A stretch of DNA of 64,000 nt, taken from NCBI RefSeq assembly GCF_038561955.2, contig NZ_CP138333.2, positions 1,550,001-1,614,000 of the forward strand, read 5' to 3'. Shown here piece by piece: positions 36,162-44,818 of the stretch. How positions within the stretch are numbered: the first letter of the stretch is position 1; each line of letters starts with the position of its first letter. Made by a program: the position numbers and the translations under genes. The notes beneath the pieces were generated by a model. It was given only the letters and a program-made list of their open reading frames with translations. It made no database searches and had not been told where the DNA came from. The stretch is from Salinicoccus sp. Bachu38. GTDB lineage: Bacteria > Bacillota > Bacilli > Staphylococcales > Salinicoccaceae.

Positions 36162-36782
36162 ATGGAGGTAATTCATATTTTTATTCAAGAGGAAAGAAAC
36201 CTATGGCTCAATAAAAAATATACTGCCGCTCCCAGGAAGTATGATTATTTGAAAGTGGGAAAGTTGACAGATACTTTTGTAGTACTGGATTTTGAAACTA
36301 CTGGATTCCGACCTTTGGAAAATGAGATCATCCAATATGGACTGGTTGAATATGAGAATGGCAGAGTCGTAAATGAAAAGTCCCAGTATATAAAGCCTGA
36401 TTTTGGGATACCACGAAAAATCACAAGCATAACAGGAATATCCGATAGTACCGTAAGAAACTCCCCCGGAATCGAGGAAGTAATCGAAGAATTGTATTGC
36501 TCCTTAAAAGATAAAACAATAGTTGCACATAACGCCGCTTTCGATATGAAGTTTCTATTGCAAAATCTAGCTGAGGCAAATATCGAGCATGGAAGGTTCG
36601 GGGTGATTGATACCCTTTCCTTCGCACGAAGATATATCAGGAATGTTCCCAACCACAAATTGCCTACTCTTAAAAAGGTGTTTGATCTTGATAGTGGACA
36701 TTCCCACGATGCACTCAACGATTGTAGGGCGACCGGAAAACTGGCTCTATTATTATATGAAAAATCTTTAAAAGAATTTTAG
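36162..36782 (+). CDS. DnaQ-like 3'-5' exonuclease (DEDDh)
   Basis: A stand-alone exonuclease of the PolC-epsilon type. Exo I is VVLDFETTGF with metal ligands Asp and Glu, Exo II is AHNAAFDMKFL, and Exo III is HDALNDCRATGKLA, which supplies the general-base His and last Asp. The start is uncertain. ATG at 36162 and ATG at 36117 have poor ribosome sites, while the only good site (AAGAGGAAAG) is followed by an ATG at 36203 whose frame stops after three codons, so a small frameshift near the start is possible. It might be prophage cargo or a host gene; base use is more AT-rich than the core genes. Confidence 0.82.
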   Translation: MEVIHIFIQEERNLWLNKKYTAAPRKYDYLKVGKLTDTFVVLDFETTGFRPLENEIIQYGLVEYENGRVVNEKSQYIKPDFGIPRKITSITGISDSTVRNSPGIEEVIEELYCSLKDKTIVAHNAAFDMKFLLQNLAEANIEHGRFGVIDTLSFARRYIRNVPNHKLPTLKKVFDLDSGHSHDALNDCRATGKLALLLYEKSLKEF

Positions 36783-36811
36783 AAACCTACATTACTGATC
36801 AGACATATATC

Positions 36812-36845
36812 ATGGCACAGCTATAAAAGCTGTGCCATTTTTGAT
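36812..36845 (+). terminator. Terminator of the exonuclease gene
   Basis: Perfect 11-bp stem ATGGCACAGCT / AGCTGTGCCAT with a 5-base loop, followed by TTTTTGATCTTTT. Confidence 0.85.
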
Positions 36846-36965
36846 CTTTTCCCAGATAATTAGGACTGATGGCATTACTTTCTCAGGGTAATCATAATTA
36901 ATTCACAACTATTATCAAATACTTATGAACGGGTCCTGATAAAATGTATAGAGGGAGGTGTCATC

Positions 36966-38048
36966 ATGAATACATTGATCCAATCAATGATAAACTGGAT
37001 AGAAGAGAATCTGGCAGGAGAATTCAACTTGGATGATCTTGCGGAATATATTGGCTATTCCCCTTACTACTGTTCGTTCAAATTCCATCAGATTACAGGT
37101 GTTACAATCAAAAGCTATGTAAAGAGCAGAAGATTATATCTCTCCACCAAAGATTTGGAACAGCAGAATAAAATAATTGATATTGCGATCAAGTATAACT
37201 ATTCATCCCAAGAGTCCTACAGCAGGGCCTTTAAAAATCTATACGGCATGACGCCTGGGCGATTCAAATCTGAAAATCTACCTATACAATCAATATATAA
37301 GATTGTGTTGGACAGGAGTAAGGAGATGAGTGATTTGGTTTATCCGGAAAATATCAATATGGGTGCTTTGCCGAGGATACCGGGTGATTGTGATGATACA
37401 GAAATTATGAACATACTCAACGGTCAGCATATGTACGATGAATTCAGCAGAAAAGAAATGATGGAAAAATCGGATTATATCCCTTTCAATGAAGCAATGT
37501 GTGTGAATATCGCCAGTTCTCCCCTTTTTGATGACCAGTTCATCCGTTTGAGAGCAGAGGGACACAATGTTCCGGTTGAGGACTATATGAAGAAAGTCAT
37601 CGAAAACATCAATAAAATCAGACAGAAAAAATATAGAGTAATCGTCCTTTGGTTCGGGGAGGATATGTTCTGTCAGATGAACTTGTTGACACTTTTGGCA
37701 TATCTCGAACAGATTGGCTATAGAGGTGAAGTGTACCTGAACAGTTTCAGGGATGACGAGTTTAAAGTCGATCAATTTAAAATTGAATTGGGCAACTATT
37801 ACAGGGTGTACGAAAAACTGCTGATCAGGAATGAATTCCCGGAAGATACTCTGTCCCCTGCCCTGCATCAATCTAGTCGCCTTTATTTGGAAATGTTGCA
37901 GGAAGACAATATCGTCACGTCTTATATCAGCAGAAACGATCATTTGACTAACAAGGAACTCGTCAAAGTTCTGATACACCGTTTTCCATCACTTGGATAT
38001 GGGGACTCTCAGTACATGCAATTGATCAGCAACTGGCGTAATCGATAA
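36966..38048 (+). CDS. AraC-family regulator with DUF1835-like C-terminal domain
   Basis: A 360-residue regulator with the DNA-binding part first, the reverse of most AraC proteins. Residues about 8-105 hold the two HTH motifs (FNLDDLAEYIGYSPYYCSFKF and IIDIAIKYNYSSQESYSRAFK) ending with YGMTPGRFK. The remaining 250 residues include VIVLWFGEDMFCQMNLLTLL and LRGEVYLN-like strands. This resembles DUF1835, found alone in many Firmicutes; the resemblance is by pattern only. GGGAGGTG precedes the ATG. AT-rich codon use compared with core genes hints at transfer. Target unknown; ktrA is 170 bases downstream. Confidence 0.82.
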   Translation: MNTLIQSMINWIEENLAGEFNLDDLAEYIGYSPYYCSFKFHQITGVTIKSYVKSRRLYLSTKDLEQQNKIIDIAIKYNYSSQESYSRAFKNLYGMTPGRFKSENLPIQSIYKIVLDRSKEMSDLVYPENINMGALPRIPGDCDDTEIMNILNGQHMYDEFSRKEMMEKSDYIPFNEAMCVNIASSPLFDDQFIRLRAEGHNVPVEDYMKKVIENINKIRQKKYRVIVLWFGEDMFCQMNLLTLLAYLEQIGYRGEVYLNSFRDDEFKVDQFKIELGNYYRVYEKLLIRNEFPEDTLSPALHQSSRLYLEMLQEDNIVTSYISRNDHLTNKELVKVLIHRFPSLGYGDSQYMQLISNWRNR

Positions 38049-38091
38049 CAATTTGATACCTAACTTTGAAGATTTTATATCTTTTGATTAA

Positions 38092-38171
38092 TACTCCCCC
38101 GCTTCAACCATATTTTCCATCTCAAAATCACATCATGAAATTTTCCTTTACAAAAGCACGTGGTGGGAGTA
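38092..38171 (+). repeat. Distant inverted repeat upstream of ktrA
   Basis: TACTCCCCC at 38092-38100 can pair with GTGGGAGTA at 38163-38171, enclosing 60 bases. It could fold in the ktrA leader. It does not show recognisable features of the c-di-AMP (ydaO) riboswitch that precedes ktrA in Bacillus. Confidence 0.3.
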
Positions 38172-38219
38172 AGATGACTGTCGAATAGGGAAACCAATAT
38201 GAGAACTGGAGGAGAAGGC

Positions 38220-38876
38220 ATGGAAAAATCTTTTGCGGTGTTCGGCCTGGGACGATTTGGCGGCACACTTGTTAAAGCATTCCACGAGAGTGGCATAGAG
38301 GTCATCGCTGTGGATAGGGACGAGGACAAGGTCAAGGCATATTCCGACCTGGCAACTTATGCGGTGCGCATTTCCCAGATTGATGAAACGACTTTGAATG
38401 ATATGGGGGTCAGAAATGTCAATCATGCTTTTGTTTCCTTCGGCGACGACCTTCAGGCGAGTATATTGACCTCTCTCCTTCTAAAGGATATGGGGGTCCC
38501 TAAAGTTTGGACGAAATCCCAGAATGCCCATCATACCAAAGTTCTGGAGAAAATCGGGGTGGACCGGGTAATACAGCCTTCCCACGATGTGGCTAAGCGG
38601 ATTGCAAAGCACATCGTTTCCGACAAGATGATCGACTTCATAGAACTGTCGGATCAGTACAGTATTGTTGAAATCGAGGCGACTCCCAAGATTGATGGCA
38701 TCACCCTTGAAAAACTGAATCTGCGGGTCAGATATGGCTGTACGATCGTCGGCATCCAGAGGGGCGCGGAATTCAATATCTCTCCCCCAATAGATGAAGT
38801 CATCCATGAAGGGGACACATTAATCATCATCGGCCGGAATGATGATATAGACCGTTTCGAAAAAGAAGGCATGTAG
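38220..38876 (+). CDS. ktrA: K+ uptake gating subunit KtrA/TrkA type
   Basis: Cytoplasmic RCK protein that forms an octameric ring gating the KtrB channel. The 218-residue protein has the RCK_N Rossmann loop FAVFGLGRFGGTL at 5-17 with the acidic VIAVDRDEDKV, and an RCK_C domain (about 135-218, with KLNLRVRYGCTIVGI and EGDTLIIIGR), the site of c-di-AMP control in relatives. Start at 38220 follows GGAGGAG. No KtrB gene is adjacent, as often in staphylococci where subunits are scattered. K+ uptake is central to osmotic adaptation. Confidence 0.93.
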   Translation: MEKSFAVFGLGRFGGTLVKAFHESGIEVIAVDRDEDKVKAYSDLATYAVRISQIDETTLNDMGVRNVNHAFVSFGDDLQASILTSLLLKDMGVPKVWTKSQNAHHTKVLEKIGVDRVIQPSHDVAKRIAKHIVSDKMIDFIELSDQYSIVEIEATPKIDGITLEKLNLRVRYGCTIVGIQRGAEFNISPPIDEVIHEGDTLIIIGRNDDIDRFEKEGM

Positions 38877-38891
38877 CCTCCCGCCAGTATC

Positions 38892-38915
38892 AAGCCGCTT
38901 CTGCGGCTTTTTTTA
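38892..38915 (+). terminator. Terminator of ktrA
   Basis: AAGCCGC / GCGGCTT stem with a four-base loop and seven T after it, 15 bases past the ktrA stop. Confidence 0.9.
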
Positions 38916-39023
38916 TACAGTTTCCCGCCTCTTACTTCTTAAACATGGATGCTAATTGATTATTGGATGCTTTTTATTCCAATATGAGGGTAATGTAATA
39001 CAAAAATACTTAGGGGGGTCTGG

Positions 39024-39437
39024 ATGAATGGCAAGAGGGATCAGTTTGATGATAAGGAAATAAACTGGGAGGATGACGCCAACATCTATGAAAATGATGA
39101 TGAGGAGACGATAAGGAAAAAGAAGAGGACAAAAAGGCAGTCGGGTGAGGAGGGAAGGTATGAGGCAAATAAAAGAACAGGCATCAATGGATGCCTGATT
39201 CTGACCGTTGCATTCATTGCCATACTCGTCTTTCTCGGATCATGTACAGGTCTCTTCTTCGGTGATGAGCAAGACGAAGAGATTACTGAAGACCAGGCTC
39301 CTGGAACGGAGAATGAGGAAGTGGATGACGATTCTTCCCACATTACACCGGGCCAGGAGATTGAAAGACTATTCGAAATACACACAGCGAAAGCCACCTT
39401 TCCAGGTGGCTTTCATTATGCAGCTATGAATATATAG
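39024..39437 (+). CDS. Charged single-pass membrane protein, unknown
   Basis: A 137-residue protein with an acidic then basic N-terminal region (about 1-50; KKKRTKRQ), one membrane helix (about 53-72, CLILTVAFIAILVFLGSC), and an acidic extracellular tail (DEQDEEITEDQ). The order of charges suggests N-terminus inside. The last 15 codons are formed by the terminator hairpin at 39389-39414, which is unusual: the protein either truly ends there or an older stop was lost. GGGGGG precedes the ATG. Function unknown. Confidence 0.65.
   Translation: MNGKRDQFDDKEINWEDDANIYENDDEETIRKKKRTKRQSGEEGRYEANKRTGINGCLILTVAFIAILVFLGSCTGLFFGDEQDEEITEDQAPGTENEEVDDDSSHITPGQEIERLFEIHTAKATFPGGFHYAAMNI
39389..39414. 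terminator. Hairpin terminator inside the end of the preceding gene
   Basis: Perfect 10-bp stem GAAAGCCACC / GGTGGCTTTC with a 6-base loop. It serves the convergent M20 gene (stop at 39439) and lies within the coding 3' end of the plus-strand gene. Confidence 0.75.
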
Positions 39438-39438
39438 G

Positions 39439-40617
39439 CTAGCCTTTATTCTTGAGTGTCTGTAGCGTATCAATCGCGACCTGTGTCATCGCTTCGATGC
39501 CGTAGGGAATCGCTTCTTCATTGAATCTGAAGGAAGGGTTGTGCAACGGTTTCTGCCCTTCTCCGACAGAACTGCCAAGCCAGTAGTAGACGCCCGGGTA
39601 TTTCTGCAGGAACCTGCTGAAATCCTCTCCGCCGAGACTTGGTGTCAGTGCAGGCAGGGCCGCCTCCCCATACATGCTGTTCACTGTGGAATGGACCTGT
39701 TCCGCCCATTCGGCATCGTTGATGGTCGCAGGATATCCATCCAGATAGGTGATTTCGACTTTGGCACCCATCGCTTCGGCTACATTCTCCACGATTTCGA
39801 AGAAACGTCTCTTCACTTTCTGCTTCATTTCATCACTCTGTGTACGGATGGTGCCTTCCAGTTCTGCCGTTTCCGCAATGACATTGTACTGGAATCCTGC
39901 ATTGAACTTCCCTACCGTGACCACTGCCGGGTCGAATGGATTGGCATTCCGGCTGGCAATCGTCTGCAGGCTGGTCACAATCTGGTTGGCGGCGACGATT
40001 GCGTCAATGGTGTCATGCGGCATGGAGGCATGGCCGCCGGACCCTGTCACCTTGATCTTGAAGCGGTCCGAGTTTCCCATGATCGGCCCGGCCATCACCC
40101 CGAACTGGCCGACAGGCAACTGTGGCCATACATGCTGGGCAATCAGCACCTCCGGCTCGTGTTCATCGAATACGCCATCCTCCATCATCTGTTTCGATCC
40201 ACCCGTCGGCGACTGTTCTTCTGCCGGCTGGAAAACGAGCAGAATTTTACCTTCGATTTCATTACGGCGCTGCAGCAGATACTTCGCCGTCCCAAAGAGC
40301 ATCGCGGTGTGCGCATCATGGCCGCATGCATGCATCACGCCATCCTGTTCAGAGGAAAATGCCTCGCCTGAACTTTCCATAATCGGCAACGCATCGATAT
40401 CAGCCCTGAGCCCGATGGTCGGCCCTGGATTCTCCCCTTCAATGATTCCGAGGACTCCGGTCCCTGCAAATCCGGTCTCATACGGCACACCGATTGCATC
40501 CAGCTTTTCCTGGATACGCTGTGATGTCTCCTGCTCTTCTCCGCTCAGTTCGGGATTCCTATGCAGCAGTCTCCTGAATTCAACAACTTCTTCCACTATA
40601 TGAGAGTCAAGCGTCAT
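39439..40617 (-). CDS. M20-family N-acyl amino acid amidohydrolase
   Basis: A 392-residue zinc amidohydrolase of the HipO/YxeP group, which releases amino acids from N-acyl, hippurate-like or N-acetyl substrates. Metal and catalytic motifs: GLRADIDALPI, MHACGHDAHTAML, FQPAEEQSPTG, QHVWPQLPVGQ and the C-terminal SLGGEDFSRFLQ. The dimerisation domain lies about 180-290. The ATG at 40617 is eight bases after AAAGGTG; the ATG six codons upstream is not supported. Monocistronic. Confidence 0.92.
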   Translation of the reverse strand: MTLDSHIVEEVVEFRRLLHRNPELSGEEQETSQRIQEKLDAIGVPYETGFAGTGVLGIIEGENPGPTIGLRADIDALPIMESSGEAFSSEQDGVMHACGHDAHTAMLFGTAKYLLQRRNEIEGKILLVFQPAEEQSPTGGSKQMMEDGVFDEHEPEVLIAQHVWPQLPVGQFGVMAGPIMGNSDRFKIKVTGSGGHASMPHDTIDAIVAANQIVTSLQTIASRNANPFDPAVVTVGKFNAGFQYNVIAETAELEGTIRTQSDEMKQKVKRRFFEIVENVAEAMGAKVEITYLDGYPATINDAEWAEQVHSTVNSMYGEAALPALTPSLGGEDFSRFLQKYPGVYYWLGSSVGEGQKPLHNPSFRFNEEAIPYGIEAMTQVAIDTLQTLKNKG

Positions 40618-40705
40618 ATTAAAAACACCTTTCACTTTTTATTCTCAAGAAGGTACTTTTAAATATTAACATAATAGGATCCGATTGTTTTGGAATTTTC
40701 ACATA

Positions 40706-41389
40706 TCACTTATCTTTGGCCTGGGCAAAAAATCCTGTGTTCCTGCTCCATTCTGCAAAATATACTTCATCTACATCATAATCGGTATCCTTTTCAAGCT
40801 TCTCCCTGAGCCATTCCTCATCAACTCCTGCCCGTTCCAGTTCGTCATACTCTATTTTTCCGGCATCAATGAATAAGTATGTGATTTCATTTTCGTCATA
40901 GTCATCCTTCAGTTCCCTTCTGACTGCAGGTTCTTCGCTGGCATACTGGAGGACAGACAGCATACCACTGTTTTCAAGCACTGCATACTTGACACTTTTC
41001 AATGAAAAGATCCTCTGCATTCTCAACAGTTCCTTCACTTCATCTACATCCATGTTATTCCTGTCCATCACTTTAACATCGATGATGCCATCATTAATCA
41101 ATATTTCTGGTTCGCCTTTCATCACCCTCCTGAAACGCTCGTTCTTCAATGCAAATTTTTCTATCACATATATCAACAGACCCCAGTAGGCGAGCGCGAA
41201 AAGCATTTCATAAAACGGCATTGTCGTTTCGTACAAGGCCTCTTCGATGACACTGCCAAGAATCAATGCATAGACGAAATCAAGTGGTGTAATCTGGGCC
41301 ATTTCCTTCTTGCCGAGCAGTCTGATCACAATGATGACGCCAATCAGGCCGGTCGTGAGTTTGACCACATAAGTAAGCATATCTTCCAT
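40706..41389 (-). CDS. DUF421 membrane protein (YetF/YdfR family)
   Basis: A 227-residue protein with three N-terminal membrane helices (about 6-24, 36-52, 60-78) followed by two copies of the small cytoplasmic DUF421/YetF beta domain. The signature IRLLGKKEMAQITPLDFVYALILGSVIEEAL spans the first helices; cytoplasmic blocks include ILINDGIIDVKVMDRNNM and LKSVKYAVLENSG. Bacillus relatives are sporulation or membrane proteins of unclear action. AAAAAAGGTG precedes the start at 41389. A second, shorter paralogue is at 49699. Confidence 0.85.
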   Translation of the reverse strand: MEDMLTYVVKLTTGLIGVIIVIRLLGKKEMAQITPLDFVYALILGSVIEEALYETTMPFYEMLFALAYWGLLIYVIEKFALKNERFRRVMKGEPEILINDGIIDVKVMDRNNMDVDEVKELLRMQRIFSLKSVKYAVLENSGMLSVLQYASEEPAVRRELKDDYDENEITYLFIDAGKIEYDELERAGVDEEWLREKLEKDTDYDVDEVYFAEWSRNTGFFAQAKDK

Positions 41390-41438
41390 GGTTTCACCTT
41401 TTTTCATACATATTTTTTAAATAAATGCGTAGCAAGAA

Positions 41439-41472
41439 AACCCCGGCGCTGTTTTAACAGTCACACGGGGTT
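41439..41472 (-). terminator. Terminator of the DUF2512 gene
   Basis: AACCCCG / CGGGGTT arms with a partly paired 20-base interior, followed on the minus strand by TTTTCTTGC. Confidence 0.65.
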
Positions 41473-41502
41473 AATATGGCAACCTTCAAAATGCGGTGCT
41501 TA

Positions 41503-41883
41503 TCAGACTTTAGTGTTCGCTCTTTCATGTGCAATGGGCCCGCTTTTCAGCATATACATGTGGAATAGATACTCTCCGACGCCGATGACAACTGCAGAAA
41601 TCAGAGCTGCCACTGCGACTGTGCCTCCTGATACATCAGTCATCAATAGGCCTAGCAACCATACCACCAAGAAAGTAAGAACAAGATCGGAAATTGTAGC
41701 AACCATGTTGCCTGCTGCCGGAAGTATACCGAGATCACCTGCAAAGTAGGAAATGACTCCAAGTACGACTGTCGTAACAAGAATCATCGGCCAGAAGTCC
41801 ATGCCATATCCGGCACCAAGTACAATCCATAAAACAGCAAGTGTCATAACAGCTTTAATCAATAACGCCTTTACATGTTCCAT
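41503..41883 (-). CDS. DUF2512 (YndM-like) membrane protein
   Basis: A 126-residue integral membrane protein with four predicted helices (about 8-24, 30-48, 58-80, 86-110) and a short charged C-terminus. The length, MEHVKALLIKAVMTLAVLW start and FAGDLGILP loop fit the DUF2512/YndM group, of unknown function. It is monocistronic, divergent from the YqjF-like gene. AGGTAGAC lies before the ATG. Confidence 0.75.
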   Translation of the reverse strand: MEHVKALLIKAVMTLAVLWIVLGAGYGMDFWPMILVTTVVLGVISYFAGDLGILPAAGNMVATISDLVLTFLVVWLLGLLMTDVSGGTVAVAALISAVVIGVGEYLFHMYMLKSGPIAHERANTKV

Positions 41884-42008
41884 CTGTCTACCTCCATTCT
41901 TATATATAATTTATCTACTCCATCTTTACCCGGCATCATAGGGGTAAAACATATGGTTTGGATAGAAGCATTCAAGGCTATACAGATAGAAAAGGACGGA
42001 GGGAAAAC

Positions 42009-42761
42009 ATGAAACAGGAATTGCTGAACTTCACCGAACACAGGAACGCACCATTGCCCCATGGTCCCTGGACACTGTATCAGCGATGGGAAAATCTATT
42101 ATGCATGCACATACCGGTGGACCCGGATGAACTTGCGCCCCACGTGCCCAAGGAACTCGAACTTGATATATATGACGGTTGTGCCTGGCTTTCCGTCTTT
42201 CCTTTCAAGGTACGGGGCATGCAGTTCAGGGGTCTGCCGAAGTTTCCATACTTCCACGATTTCCTTGAACTCAATGTCAGAACATACGTTAGATATAAAA
42301 ATATACCCGGAATATATTTCTTCAGCCTGGATGCTGAAAAATCCATTCCCGTGATTGGTGCCCGAATGGGCACACTGCCCTACTACAAAGCGCATATGAA
42401 AGCGGCGGAAAAGGATGGGTGGATCCATTACCATAGTCAGCGTCAGCATGGCTCACCCACCTATTTCAAAGGGAGATACAAATCCATTTCAAAGCCCGGT
42501 AAGCCCATGCTCGCCACACTCGACTACTGGCTTCTGGAACGCTACTACCTTTTCAACACGGTGGGCGATACTGTTGTCCATGTGGGCATCCATCACCTGC
42601 CATGGAAGCCGGCCCGTGCATCCGCGGTGTATGAAATCGGCGGCATCAATTCACTTCTGCCAGGTGACATCGAAGGTGAGCCGGTGCTCGCACACTATGT
42701 CGAAGCACTAGATGTCATCTTCTGGCCGGTGCAGAGCAAGGCGCCTGCACCCTACTCCTGA
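42009..42761 (+). CDS. YqjF-family protein (DUF2071)
   Basis: A 250-residue soluble protein of the YqjF/DUF2071 group, which resembles acetoacetate decarboxylase in fold. Visible family pieces are LYQRWENLLCMHIPVDPDEL near 20-40, DGCAWLSVFPFKVRGMQFRGLP, and YFFSLDAEKS near 105. An acetoacetate-decarboxylase lysine cannot be assigned. The ATG at 42009 is preceded by GGACGGAGGG; the upstream ATG at 41958 has no site. Its 3' end overlaps the convergent STAS-like gene by 10 bases. Confidence 0.8.
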   Translation: MKQELLNFTEHRNAPLPHGPWTLYQRWENLLCMHIPVDPDELAPHVPKELELDIYDGCAWLSVFPFKVRGMQFRGLPKFPYFHDFLELNVRTYVRYKNIPGIYFFSLDAEKSIPVIGARMGTLPYYKAHMKAAEKDGWIHYHSQRQHGSPTYFKGRYKSISKPGKPMLATLDYWLLERYYLFNTVGDTVVHVGIHHLPWKPARASAVYEIGGINSLLPGDIEGEPVLAHYVEALDVIFWPVQSKAPAPYS

Positions 42762-43105
42762 AGCCACTCCCAGGCCTTATCAATCTGGGCCTTATCGAAA
42801 TGCCTCACTTCTATATCAGGCATGAGATCGGCAACAGTCGAGCCACCTTCGATCCAGGCAGGGTTCGCCACCAATGCAAACTTCCCATATTGTTCCCAAT
42901 GCTTGACATCAATGACACTGCCTTTCAGGATGGCACCGATATCTGCACCTTCCATATCTTTAATATAGACCAGCGCGTTGAGCTTCTTTTCATTGCCATA
43001 GTGTTTCTTAATGAAGGCTTCCGATTTCTCTGCATCCTCCTCGGTCACTTTCCCATCCACTTCGACGTATACCACATTCGGATATTCGCTTTCTTCAAGT
43101 TTCAT
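42752..43105 (-). CDS. SpoIIAA-like (STAS/SEC14 type) small protein
   Basis: A 117-residue single-domain protein with the beta-alpha pattern of SpoIIAA-like proteins (DUF3478): strand VVYVEVDGKVTEED, helix with SEAFIKKHYG, strand NALVYIKDMEG, and KFALVANPAW. Such proteins may bind lipids or act in general stress, but there is no established role. ATG at 43105 and GTG at 43108 are both possible after AAGGAG. It shares its last codons with those of the convergent YqjF-like gene. Confidence 0.75.
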   Translation of the reverse strand: MKLEESEYPNVVYVEVDGKVTEEDAEKSEAFIKKHYGNEKKLNALVYIKDMEGADIGAILKGSVIDVKHWEQYGKFALVANPAWIEGGSTVADLMPDIEVRHFDKAQIDKAWEWLQE

Positions 43106-43262
43106 CACGGTACCATCACTCCTTGAACTGTTTTTACAATCCGCTACCCTTTTTAAGCGAATAGAAACATTGGCGGAAGGGTTTCATAGATCCATACCGG
43201 TTTTAATTCCCCGTAGGGACGGGTAGAATACTCAAAGATTTGAAAATAGTAGGAGGGATCTT

Positions 43263-44795
43263 GTGGCAAGAATGGTCGGGCTGCTCAAAGATAATGCTGT
43301 ACTCTTCATCTCGGCAATCATCGTATTGGCTGTAGTAGTCTGGGGCGTCTTCATGCCGGACAGTATGGTTTCCACCACCGGCAGCATAATGGATTTCATC
43401 ACGGCAGAATTTGGATGGTTCTACGTTATTTCCACTGCCCTGTTCATCATCTTCTGTCTCTATCTCGGCGTCGGTCCGTTTCGTAATATGAAACTCGGGA
43501 AACGGGACGATGAGGCAGAATATACTTATTTTCAGTGGATCGGCATGCTTTTTGCTGCAGGGATGGGTGTAGGTCTCGTATTCTGGGGAACTGCAGAACC
43601 CCTTTCCCACTTTGCGGATCCGCCTGCAGGGCTTGAACCCAAATCCCAGGCAGCAGCAGAACAGAGCCTGGTGCTCAGCGTATTCCATTGGGGAATACAC
43701 CCTTGGGCGATATACTCCATCGTCGCACTCGGTCTCGCCTTTGCCAAATTCAGAAAGGATCTTCCCGGGCTGATCAGTTCGACCTTCTATCCACTGATCG
43801 GTTCCTACATCTCAAAATGGCCTGGCAAAATCATCGATATCATCGCCGTGCTTGCAACGACTGTAGGGATTGCCACTTCCTTCGGTCTGAGTGCGATGCA
43901 ATTTGGTGTTGGTCTTGAACATGTATTCGGTCTGCCCAACAACAATATCAGCCAGCTCGTCATTATTGGGGCAGTCACCGTAATTTTTCTGGTATCGGCA
44001 GTTACAGGCATCAGCAAAGGCATGAAGTACTTGAGTGTGACCAACCTTATCATTGCGGCTGCATTGCTTGCCATTGTACTCATTCTGGGTCCCACCACCT
44101 ATCTGATTGAGCATGTTTCAAAAACCATAGGAGGATACGGCAGTGATCTTTTCGGGATGACATTCAACACCACACCCTACAGTGAGGATAATGCTTGGAT
44201 GAGCAACTGGACCCTTTTCTATTGGGCATGGCTCATTTCATGGAGCCCATTCGTCGGCACATTCATTGCCCGCGTTTCAAAGGGGCGTACACTGGGTGAG
44301 TTCATGTTCGGTGTACTGGTCATTCCCACGCTTGGTACATTGATATGGTTCGTGGTTTTCGGCGGGTCCGGATTATTCATGGAACTTGGCGGTCAGACTT
44401 CAATGTCGGACACAGTCACGCAGACGCCTGAAGTGGGACTCTTCCTTCTGCTCGACCAGTTTCATGGTGCAATCCTGCTCAATATCATGGCCCTTGTACT
44501 GATTGCAATATTCTTCATCACATCGGCAAATTCAGCGACATATGTACTGGGGGTCTTCACATCTGAAGGTAATCTCAATCCTTCAAACAGAGTGCTGGTT
44601 ACATGGGGGATCCTGCTCTCGTCCATTGCTTCCGTGCTGCTTCTGAGCGGGGGACTGAACGGCCTGCAGTCCATTGCTACGATCACCGCTCTGCCTTTCG
44701 GCGTCATAATGATCTTCATGATGATCGCCCTCTACAGGAATCTGCGCACCGAAGGACGGAGCAACCAGAAAATTAAAGATGAGGAGCACTGGTAG
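43263..44795 (+). CDS. BCCT-family glycine betaine/choline transporter
   Basis: Sodium-coupled carrier importing betaine-type osmolytes. The 510-residue protein has 12 predicted membrane helices. Signatures are the glycine stretch AAGMGVGLVFWGTAEP near 98-113 and the Trp-rich YWAWLISWSPFVGTFIARVSKGRT near 318-341, which contains the betaine aromatic box and Na2 site residues. The short C-terminal tail lacks the long osmosensing extension of BetP, so activity may be regulated by expression. GTG start at 43263 with GGAGGG. OpuD or BetT cannot be told apart by eye. Confidence 0.93.
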   Translation: MARMVGLLKDNAVLFISAIIVLAVVVWGVFMPDSMVSTTGSIMDFITAEFGWFYVISTALFIIFCLYLGVGPFRNMKLGKRDDEAEYTYFQWIGMLFAAGMGVGLVFWGTAEPLSHFADPPAGLEPKSQAAAEQSLVLSVFHWGIHPWAIYSIVALGLAFAKFRKDLPGLISSTFYPLIGSYISKWPGKIIDIIAVLATTVGIATSFGLSAMQFGVGLEHVFGLPNNNISQLVIIGAVTVIFLVSAVTGISKGMKYLSVTNLIIAAALLAIVLILGPTTYLIEHVSKTIGGYGSDLFGMTFNTTPYSEDNAWMSNWTLFYWAWLISWSPFVGTFIARVSKGRTLGEFMFGVLVIPTLGTLIWFVVFGGSGLFMELGGQTSMSDTVTQTPEVGLFLLLDQFHGAILLNIMALVLIAIFFITSANSATYVLGVFTSEGNLNPSNRVLVTWGILLSSIASVLLLSGGLNGLQSIATITALPFGVIMIFMMIALYRNLRTEGRSNQKIKDEEHW

Positions 44796-44818
44796 TTCCT
44801 ACCGTCTCCTCATCTTTT
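44775..44818. terminator. Bidirectional terminator overlapping both stops
   Basis: AAAGATGAGGAG / CTCCTCATCTTT arms with an inner GGTAG / CTACC stem. The last codons of the BCCT gene make the left arm and the GNAT stop adjoins the right arm. Confidence 0.8.

Noticed and set aside
38049-38219. c-di-AMP riboswitch upstream of ktrA
   Set aside because: Expected from Bacillus, but the conserved core of that riboswitch is not visible; only a distant inverted repeat is present.
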